Positions 14,868-21,343 of a DNA stretch of 39,701 nucleotides are shown piece by piece. The stretch's first letter is position 1, and each line of letters begins with the position of its first letter. A model generated the notes under the pieces. The model saw only the letters and a list, made by a program, of their open reading frames with translations. It had not been told where the DNA came from and searched no databases. The stretch is from Rikenellaceae bacterium DTU049 (GTDB lineage Bacteria; Bacteroidota; Bacteroidia; Bacteroidales; DTU049): the NCBI GenBank assembly GCA_001513285.1, contig LFTI01000102.1:1-39701 (forward strand), read 5' to 3'. A program made the translations under genes and the position numbers.

Positions 14868-16130
14868 TTAAGTTTTTAATTTTTTCTTTTGTGCAGCAGG
14901 GAAAAGTACATTATTTAAAATTAATCGATAACCTGGTGAATTTTTAAATAAATTAAGGTCAGTAGGAGGATCATAAACAAAATGACGATAATCCTCTGGA
15001 TCATGACCTCCATAGAATGAGAATGTACCTCGACCATATTCACCATGAATATATCTTGCTTCATTGAGAGATTTATTTTCTCCCATTATTAAAATATCTT
15101 TTTTTATTTTACTTTTATTAAAGGCTGTAGATTGTCCCATAAAACCTTTTATTATTCTCTCATGATTTTGACAAAGCATAGTAGGCACTGGATCCCATTT
15201 AGCTGAAAATTCAAATAAAGCAAAATAATCATCCTCTTCACGTATCTGAGGACGAGTCATAGTAACGTCTATATCTGATTTAGCATAAATATAAGGATTG
15301 GTATAAATTTTGAAATTTGTAAAAGCAAAAGTTTTACTATAATCTAATTTGTCTTGTGCATTAGGATCTGGTGGATCTCCATCAAATGGTACATCACATA
15401 TGTCTACACCATCGGCAGCTAAAGCTATATCTATACTTTCTGGTGCACTGCACATAGCAAACAAATAACCACCTCCAGCTACATAATCTCTAATATTTTT
15501 AGCTACAGCTAGTTTAAGTTGAGATACTTTTGTAAAGCCTAATGATCGTGCTAGCTGCTCTGCATATTGTTGATCTTTTTGATACCATTCCGTGTTTTTA
15601 TACTGTGCCCAAAATTTACCAAATTGTCCAGTAAAATCTTCATGATGTATGTGTAGCCAGTCATAAGTGGGCAAAATACCTTGCAAAACTTCTTTGTCAT
15701 ATATCTGATCATACGGTATACCTGCATATGTTAGTACTAATGTTACTGCATCGTCCCACGGTAAATTTGTAGGTGGCGCATAAACGGCTATTCTAGGAGC
15801 TTTGGTTAGCTTAATAATGTCTGCATTGATTGATGGGTCAGCTATGTATTCATATATTGCAATTGCTTGAGATTCTGACAATATTTCATAACTTATTCCT
15901 CGCAAAATACATTCTTGGATTAATGGTTTGCCATATGGCATCATAAAACTGCCGCCTCGATAATTTAATAACCACTCCACCTCAAAACCATTCTCTAACA
16001 TAAAATATGTAAGGCCATAAGCTTTTAAATGATCATTTTGTGCATTATCCATTGGTATTAATACCTTTTGACTATGCAGAGTTATACTCAAAAAAATTAA
16101 TATTAAAACTATTATATTATTTTTTTTCAT
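14868..16130 (-). CDS. Secreted GATase-like protein (commonly labelled 'asparagine synthetase B')
   Basis: 420 residues with signal peptide 1-20 (ending LHSQ), so exported. The start KVLIPMDNAQNDHLKAYG, the block LLNYRGGSFMMPYG and the segment YDWLHIHHEDFTGQFGKF are hallmarks of a Bacteroidota family that databases often call asparagine synthetase B. I see neither an N-terminal Cys-2 glutaminase nor an ATP-pyrophosphatase SGGxDS motif, so that name is not supported. Alternating alpha/beta segments and the GGGYLFAMCSAPES block (about 222-235) suggest a class-I-amidotransferase-like fold with a possible nucleophilic Cys. Its true activity is unknown. It is downstream of a repeat-rich spacer and 28 bases after tRNA-Glu on the opposite strand. 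Confidence 0.8.
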   Translation of the reverse strand: MKKNNIIVLILIFLSITLHSQKVLIPMDNAQNDHLKAYGLTYFMLENGFEVEWLLNYRGGSFMMPYGKPLIQECILRGISYEILSESQAIAIYEYIADPSINADIIKLTKAPRIAVYAPPTNLPWDDAVTLVLTYAGIPYDQIYDKEVLQGILPTYDWLHIHHEDFTGQFGKFWAQYKNTEWYQKDQQYAEQLARSLGFTKVSQLKLAVAKNIRDYVAGGGYLFAMCSAPESIDIALAADGVDICDVPFDGDPPDPNAQDKLDYSKTFAFTNFKIYTNPYIYAKSDIDVTMTRPQIREEDDYFALFEFSAKWDPVPTMLCQNHERIIKGFMGQSTAFNKSKIKKDILIMGENKSLNEARYIHGEYGRGTFSFYGGHDPEDYRHFVYDPPTDLNLFKNSPGYRLILNNVLFPAAQKKKLKT

Positions 16131-16164
16131 TTATTTTTTTATGTAAAATTAATAATAAATTTTT

Positions 16165-16390
16165 AGTTTTATAACGTTTATTATGGGTAAATTATTTTAA
16201 ATATTCAATTTTTTGATTAATCCACAAATGCACACAAATGAGCACAAATAATAAATTCACCCCGTGAGATATATAGTAAATTATATATTAAAAGTAAAAT
16301 AACTATTTATCTCACGGGGTAAATCCCAAAATCCTTTAATCCCAAAAATCCCAGTTCAGACAATAAAAAGTAGATTATTAACCCTGACCT
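16165..16390. repeat. Composite repeat region R1 with one element end (TATAACGTTTATTATGGGTAA)
   Basis: The left part (16165-16199) matches the left ends of R2 and R3 (ATAACGTTTATT, then GGGTAAATTATTTT). It is followed by three CACAAAT-type units (16222-16250), a 19-bp-stem hairpin (16259-16320), and four ATCC(C/T) units (16323-16352). A clear right terminal repeat is missing; ATTAACCC near 16377 may be its remnant. It fills the spacer between the gene starting at 16130 and the stop of the gene at 16396. Confidence 0.7.
16259..16320. repeat. Long-stem hairpin ACCCCGTGAGATA...TATCTCACGGGGT
   Basis: Arms 16259-16277 and 16302-16320 are complementary over 19 bp with one mismatch, around a 24-base AT-rich loop. 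The first 13 pairs are perfect and much GC-richer than the surroundings. It is nested inside R1. It could be a terminator of the 16396 gene (minus strand), an RNA structure or a small inserted repeat. Confidence 0.75.
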
Positions 16391-16395
16391 TAGTA

Positions 16396-16989
16396 CTATT
16401 TTATAATATCTGATTTTATTTTGTCGAAATCTATTATAATTTTGTCTATAAATGCAAAAAAATCATTTTCAATTTCTGTATAATACTCTTCTAATATTTC
16501 AATAGAATTTGTTAAATTAGCTTCAAAAGAAGCACGTGTATCCATCCATTCAAATATATGTTTTAGTCCAGATAAGTCTTTGTACATCATTAGCCAATTA
16601 TTTTTTATCATATGGTCGACTGCTCTTTTAGCTTTATTTGGTAAAATATTATAATTATTATTTAAAATAATATAGAACTCATCTATTGTATTAATTAATG
16701 TTTTTTTAGAAAATTTTTCCCAATTATTTGCCATGAAATGGTCATAAATTACATCTATAGCCACTGGTGCATAATGTTTTAGTGATGGACTAAATATAGA
16801 AATAGATTTTTTAACAATTATATTATTATCAGAATAATTATCAATCCATTGATGAAGTTTAATGCCAGATTGTATTTGAGGCGGATATTCTTTTATTCTA
16901 TTAATGCCTCTAATGTAATCTGCTATAAAATTTCCCAAAATTATATTTTCATCATTTTGTGAAAAAAATAAGTGGATTAAAATATTCAT
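16396..16989 (-). CDS. Acyl carrier protein phosphodiesterase-like protein (AcpH / DUF479 family)
   Basis: 197 residues. The family order is visible: a short hydrophobic start MNILIHLFFS, GNFIADYIRG (19-28), SGIKLHQWIDNYSD (41-54), KHYAPVAIDVIYDHFMANNW (71-90). The His and Asp residues in these blocks are those expected at the metal site of AcpH, which removes 4'-phosphopantetheine from acyl carrier protein. Length is normal. In many genomes only sequence similarity supports the activity, so the substrate is uncertain. The gene is flanked on both sides by repeats R1 and R2. Confidence 0.78.
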   Translation of the reverse strand: MNILIHLFFSQNDENIILGNFIADYIRGINRIKEYPPQIQSGIKLHQWIDNYSDNNIIVKKSISIFSPSLKHYAPVAIDVIYDHFMANNWEKFSKKTLINTIDEFYIILNNNYNILPNKAKRAVDHMIKNNWLMMYKDLSGLKHIFEWMDTRASFEANLTNSIEILEEYYTEIENDFFAFIDKIIIDFDKIKSDIIK

Positions 16990-17006
16990 TTTTTTTACTT
17001 CATAAG

Positions 17007-17014
17007 CAAATTTA
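17007..17014 (-). promoter_or_regulatory. -7 promoter element TAAATTTG of the AcpH-like gene
   Basis: Perfect TAnnTTTG on the minus strand, 17 bases before the ATG. It lies outside repeat R2. Confidence 0.45.
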
Positions 17015-17055
17015 ATATAATTTTTTCAATTTTGCAATATTTCTAATAAATTAAT

Positions 17056-17271
17056 GGTTCTATAATGTTTATTTTGGGTAAATTATTTTACCACAAAGAA
17101 CACAAAGATGTTACACAAAGTTCACAAAGTTTCATTTATATGCCTTTTAATTTTATCATTCTCTGTGTTCTTTGTGAATTCTTTGAGAACTTTGTGGTTA
17201 ATATTTAATTGTCCAATAATAAATAAAATTACTCTCTTTTAATCTTTACCCACTCAAAACGTTATATAACC
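17056..17271. repeat. Repeat R2: 216-bp element with terminal inverted repeats and CACAAAG heptads
   Basis: Left end GGTTCTATAATGTTTATTTT and right end, read inverted, GGTTATATAACGTTTTGAGT agree at 14 of the first 16 bases; both continue to TGGGTAAA. Inside are four CACAAAG units (17092, 17101, 17114, 17123; steps 9, 13, 9) and, on the far side, four inverted units (CACAGAG, CACAAAG, CTCAAAG, CACAAAG), so the transcript could fold back. The right end touches the stop codon of dtd at 17272. It is about 85 % alike to R3 by eye. Confidence 0.85.
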
Positions 17272-17727
17272 TTAAAAATCTTTGTTTTTAGTATCCATAA
17301 TTATTGTAACAGGTCCATCATTCACTAGGTCTATTTGCATATTTGCTCCAAAAATTCCTTTAAATATTATTTTATTGAAACAATTTTGTAAAATTTCAAG
17401 AAATGTGTTGTAATATTTTTCACCAATTTCATAAGAAGCTGCACGTGAGAAAGATGGCCGATTACCTTTTTTAGTCCAAGCATACAATGTAAATTGGCTA
17501 ACAACTAAAATATCACCATTGATATCTGCAACTGATAAATTCATTAATCCATCAGAGTCATTAAATATACGTAAATTAATAATTTTATTAGCTAACCATT
17601 GCATATCTGCAGTAGTCTCTTCTTCTTCAAAACCAACAAGTAATAATAAGCCTTGATTTATAGAACTAATTACATCATTATTAACCTTGACAGCAGCACT
17701 GTTGACACGTTGAATGACTACTCGCAT
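17272..17727 (-). CDS. dtd: D-aminoacyl-tRNA deacylase
   Basis: 151 residues, standard length. DTD frees tRNA of D-amino acids (and glycine on tRNA-Ala) in the cytoplasm as a proofreading step. Both active-site blocks are visible: SQFTLYA (77-83) and NDGPVT (136-141), plus the TKKGNRPSF segment (85-93; usually TKGGNRPSF) and the start MRVVIQRV. It begins 2 bases after the stop of the M28-type lipoprotein gene, and cysS precedes that one, so the three form an operon. Repeat R2 abuts its stop. Confidence 0.95.
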   Translation of the reverse strand: MRVVIQRVNSAAVKVNNDVISSINQGLLLLVGFEEEETTADMQWLANKIINLRIFNDSDGLMNLSVADINGDILVVSQFTLYAWTKKGNRPSFSRAASYEIGEKYYNTFLEILQNCFNKIIFKGIFGANMQIDLVNDGPVTIIMDTKNKDF

Positions 17728-17729
17728 AT

Positions 17730-18731
17730 TTATTTTTCATTATATATCAAATATGCTAAAACATTGCCTACGGCAGCCAAGGTATTTTTATCTATTTTGT
17801 CTATATCATCGCCCATTGTATGCCAGTAAGGATAAAAACCTGTTGAGCTATTTTTATCTTGATGAACTATATTGATAGTAGGGATGTTTGCAATAGTATT
17901 TAGATACAAATGATCATCAGTAATAGGCGCTGCATTTTCTGGGATGAAATATTTATTATAACCTAATTTAGCCGCAATATCCCAAACTTTTTTTAATATT
18001 GATGGTGCATATTCATTAGAAATACCTTCATAATAAAAAGTGGCATCACTAGCTCCAACCATGTCTAGAAGAATCCCATAATTGGCATTATAATTAAAAG
18101 GTACTTTATTTCTACTCCAATATTGGCTACCAAGACACCAAAATTCACCATTTTTAGTTTGTACACTTCGAGGTTCCCCCCAATCTTCTATATCCCAAAG
18201 AGCAATATCTATGCCGATAGATGGCGGATTTTCGTTGAGCAAATTTGCTAATTCTAACAAGATGCCCACACCTGATGCACCATCATTAGCTCCTGGAATA
18301 GGTGAATTGTGATTATTAGGATCAGGATCATAATCTGCATAGGGACGACTATCCCAATGAGCAGAGAGTAAAATTCTTTTTTTAAGAGTTGGATTAAACT
18401 GTGCTATAATGTTTTTACCTTCTTTGACTTCACCAGAATAAATGCGAGTTTTAAAAGTTTGCACATATACAGTGTCTGCCAAACTATCTAATTTGTTTAT
18501 TAACCAATTACCACAGAGATCATGAGCATTAGTACCAGCCACTCTAGGACCAAAAGAAACTTGTTTAGCTATATATTCATAAGCTCTATCAGCATTAAAA
18601 GTTGGTACTTTAATTTCAGTTTTTTGCTGTGTATCCGTACCTTTATCAATATTTTTTTTGCAACTTTCTAAAAATAAAGCTGAAAAAAACAATAATATTA
18701 TAAAACTTTGTATTAATCTTCTATTTCCCAT
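17730..18731 (-). CDS. M28-family lipoprotein, glutaminyl-peptide cyclotransferase-like
   Basis: 333 residues. The lipobox LESC gives a lipidated Cys24, so it is a periplasm- or surface-facing lipoprotein. The zinc-binding M28 layout is complete: His125 and Asp127 in AHWDSRP, Asp150 in PGANDGASG, Glu182 in WDIEDWG, and His304 in YWHTMGDD. WDIEDWGEP and the single-zinc pattern resemble glutaminyl cyclases, which form N-terminal pyroglutamate, more than aminopeptidases; either is possible. The start codon lies inside the 3' end of cysS (19-base overlap), which implies translational coupling of a lipoprotein with a tRNA synthetase. Confidence 0.85.
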   Translation of the reverse strand: MGNRRLIQSFIILLFFSALFLESCKKNIDKGTDTQQKTEIKVPTFNADRAYEYIAKQVSFGPRVAGTNAHDLCGNWLINKLDSLADTVYVQTFKTRIYSGEVKEGKNIIAQFNPTLKKRILLSAHWDSRPYADYDPDPNNHNSPIPGANDGASGVGILLELANLLNENPPSIGIDIALWDIEDWGEPRSVQTKNGEFWCLGSQYWSRNKVPFNYNANYGILLDMVGASDATFYYEGISNEYAPSILKKVWDIAAKLGYNKYFIPENAAPITDDHLYLNTIANIPTINIVHQDKNSSTGFYPYWHTMGDDIDKIDKNTLAAVGNVLAYLIYNEK

Positions 18732-20185
18732 GTATATTTATCTTTATTATCATTAACAACGACACCCAAATTTTTTAAACGACTCCTTATTTCATCAGCC
18801 AAAATATAATTTTTTTGCTGTTTTAATTGTGTTCTAATATCTAAAATTAATTCAATAAAAGGAGCAATATCATGTGTATTTTGAGATTTTTCTAACTTAA
18901 GACCTAAAATATTTTCGATAAAAATATTTTTCATCCAATGTAGTATTTCAATATCATTATTATCTAAATTAATTTTTTGTTCATAAGCCAAATTGATAAT
19001 TTTAACTGCTTCGAAAAGATTAGCAATAGCTATAGGAGTGTTTAGGTCATCATTTAAAGCATCTAAAATCTTGTTTTTAATTTCAAATAAATTTGAATTA
19101 GAAATCTCTACATTTGAAGATAATTTATCAATTTTATTAAAAGCTTTTGATAATCTATCTAATCCACTTTCAGCAGCTTTCAAGGCTTCATTAGAAAAAT
19201 CTAGAGGACTTCTATAATGAGCTTGTAAAATAAAAAACCTAACAACCATTGGTGAGAAAGCATTTTCTAGAGCTGGATGAGTACCATTGAAAAGTTGCTC
19301 GAGAGTAATAAAATTATTGAGACTTTTGCTCATTTTTTGTCCATTGATAGTGATTAGATTATTATGTACCCAGTATTTAACAGGTTGCACGCCTTTAGCA
19401 GCAACAGATTGAGCTATTTCGCACTCATGATGAGGGAATTGTAAATCTAAACCACCGCCATGAATATCAAATGGCACTCCAAGATATTTAGCACCCATTA
19501 CAGAACACTCTAGATGCCAACCAGGAAAACCTTTGCTCCAAGGAGAATTCCACTGCATGATATGCTGTGGAGATGATTTTTTCCACAAAGCAAAGTCATA
19601 AGGACTTCTTTTCTCTTCTTTACCTTGCAATTCTCTAGTATGAGCTAATAGATCTTCTAATTTACGACCACTTAAAATGCCATATAAATTAGTATCATTT
19701 TGATATTTAACAACATCAAAATATACTGAACCATTAGAAATATAAGCATATCCATTATTTAGAATTTCTTGGATTAATTCAATTTGTTCAGGTATATGAC
19801 CTGAAGCAAAAGGCTCGATAGAAGGAGGCAAAGTATTGAGCATATCTAAAGCTTGATGATATCTACGAGTAAAGTAATTTACTATTTCCATTGGTTCTAA
19901 CTGTTCTAGACGAGCTTTTTTTTGAATTTTATCTTCACCTTCATCAGCATCATTTTCTAAATGTCCTACATCTGTAATATTGCGAACATAGCGCACTTTA
20001 TAACCTAGTTCTTTCAAATATCTAAATAAAACATCAAAAATTATAGCAGGACGAGCATGTCCTAGATGTGGATCACCATAAACAGTGGGGCCACAAACAT
20101 AAAGACCCACAAAAGGCTCATTAATAGGGACAAATTGTTCTACTTTTTTAGAAAGACTATTGTATAAATGAAGTGGATGATTCAT
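18713..20185 (-). CDS. cysS: Cysteinyl-tRNA synthetase
   Basis: 490 residues, class I synthetase. It charges tRNA-Cys in the cytoplasm. The zinc ligand Cys31 (YVCGPTVYGDPHLGHARP) and the HIGH-type motif HLGH (40-43) come first; the second zinc region WHLECSVMGAKYLG and HGGGLDLQFPHHECE follows, then KMSKSLNNF. The C-terminal anticodon-binding helices include QQKNYILADEIRSRLKNLG. It is first in an operon with the M28 lipoprotein gene and dtd. Repeat R3 lies upstream of the start. Confidence 0.97.
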   Translation of the reverse strand: MNHPLHLYNSLSKKVEQFVPINEPFVGLYVCGPTVYGDPHLGHARPAIIFDVLFRYLKELGYKVRYVRNITDVGHLENDADEGEDKIQKKARLEQLEPMEIVNYFTRRYHQALDMLNTLPPSIEPFASGHIPEQIELIQEILNNGYAYISNGSVYFDVVKYQNDTNLYGILSGRKLEDLLAHTRELQGKEEKRSPYDFALWKKSSPQHIMQWNSPWSKGFPGWHLECSVMGAKYLGVPFDIHGGGLDLQFPHHECEIAQSVAAKGVQPVKYWVHNNLITINGQKMSKSLNNFITLEQLFNGTHPALENAFSPMVVRFFILQAHYRSPLDFSNEALKAAESGLDRLSKAFNKIDKLSSNVEISNSNLFEIKNKILDALNDDLNTPIAIANLFEAVKIINLAYEQKINLDNNDIEILHWMKNIFIENILGLKLEKSQNTHDIAPFIELILDIRTQLKQQKNYILADEIRSRLKNLGVVVNDNKDKYTWEIED

Positions 20186-20264
20186 AAAAATTACAAATTT
20201 TTTTCGAAATTAACAGAAAAAAATGAAATGATGAAAAAGTGTAAATAATGAAATACAAAATTTT

Positions 20265-20489
20265 GGTTCTATAACGTTTATTGTGGTTATATTATTTTAC
20301 TACAAAGAGCACAAAGATATTACACAAAGTTCACAAAGTTTCATTTTTAAGCTTTTTAATTCTATCATTCTCTGTGTTCTTTGTGCCTTCTTTGAGAACT
20401 TTGTGGTTAATATTTAATTGTCTAATAATAAAATACATTTTTATAAAATTATTTTTTTAATTTTTACCTATATAAAACGTTATAGAACC
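20265..20489. repeat. Repeat R3: 225-bp element with 15-bp perfect terminal inverted repeats
   Basis: Both ends read GGTTCTATAACGTTT inwards, a perfect 15-bp inverted repeat. The flanks carry a possible 5-bp duplication ATTTT (20260-20264 and 20490-20494), weak evidence in such AT-rich DNA. The interior holds CACAAAG-type heptads on the left and inverted ones on the right, as in R2. The element fills most of the 329-base spacer between the cysS start and the stop of the membrane protein gene; nothing else is seen there. Confidence 0.88.
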
Positions 20490-20514
20490 ATTTTTAATTT
20501 TAAAAATCATAGTT

Positions 20515-21321
20515 TTATTCTATTTCAGTAAAATCTAGCTCGCTACCTAGTAAACTATGTGGTATGAAATATATTAAAATTTGTATAGCTGATGCCACTA
20601 GAATCCATGTTTTATAATGAGCTTTATTTTTTCTCATTTGCCAAATAGCTATAATCCAAAATATCAGTGATATCAGTGTTTTAGTATCAGTGAGATCATT
20701 ACCTACTGGCCAGCCTGTCCAGTATGCACCGAATGCGTATTTCTGCACTATTGGTCCTAATATAATTCCTCCAAGCAAAATGGAAATAAAAGCTCCATAA
20801 ACAAAATTGTGCAACTGTTTTTCTCTATTAAAAATTACAAAAAATATTGAACCTATGGCGAAAAATATAGATAAAAACATTAACAAAATATGAGGTATTA
20901 AAACATATGCTGGGACAGGATCTTTGTATCTCAATATCACATGTTTCCCTTTATTATTTAGAATTATTTGTTTATCATGATCCTTTAGTACAACCTCATA
21001 GATCATTTTTCCAGCTGCTGGTAATTGTGGTAGTGAGCCTATCAACTTGCCATTTTCGTATTTCATAGTCTGTATTTGCCAATCATCATTACTTTTGAAT
21101 CTTTTGTAAATAAGAAGACCATTAGCTGTCGTATCTCCTACTTCTATCACTATCTCAGCATTATTATTAGTATCTGCGCTGCGAGGAAGCTCATATTTAA
21201 TTTCATTTCCTTTATAATACACTTTGTCGTTTACTGGATTGGTAGGTCCAGTAATTCTTTGGAAATAAGCTATAGCACATGCAAAAATTATAGAAATAAT
21301 ATAAATAATCCAATTTCTCAT
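20515..21321 (-). CDS. Conserved membrane protein of unknown function
   Basis: 268 residues from ATG 21321. An earlier in-frame ATG (21360) would overlap the upstream gene and adds a non-signal-like start, so I prefer MRNWIIYIISIIF. Layout: one N-terminal helix (about 4-20), an extracytoplasmic beta-rich domain (about 30-140), then four or five helices with WTGWPVGNDLTD between them and PHSLLGSELDF at the end. No catalytic motif is recognised. It lies 22 bases after the prolyl oligopeptidase gene on the same strand. I recall similar uncharacterised proteins in other Bacteroidota. Confidence 0.75.
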   Translation of the reverse strand: MRNWIIYIISIIFACAIAYFQRITGPTNPVNDKVYYKGNEIKYELPRSADTNNNAEIVIEVGDTTANGLLIYKRFKSNDDWQIQTMKYENGKLIGSLPQLPAAGKMIYEVVLKDHDKQIILNNKGKHVILRYKDPVPAYVLIPHILLMFLSIFFAIGSIFFVIFNREKQLHNFVYGAFISILLGGIILGPIVQKYAFGAYWTGWPVGNDLTDTKTLISLIFWIIAIWQMRKNKAHYKTWILVASAIQILIYFIPHSLLGSELDFTEIE

Positions 21322-21343
21322 ATTAAAACAATTTATTTTGATA

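Noticed and set aside
17092-17129. CACAAAG heptads as a CRISPR array
   Set aside because: Repeats are 7 bases with 2-6 base gaps and are inverted on the other side; no 20-40 base repeats or spacers, and no cas genes.
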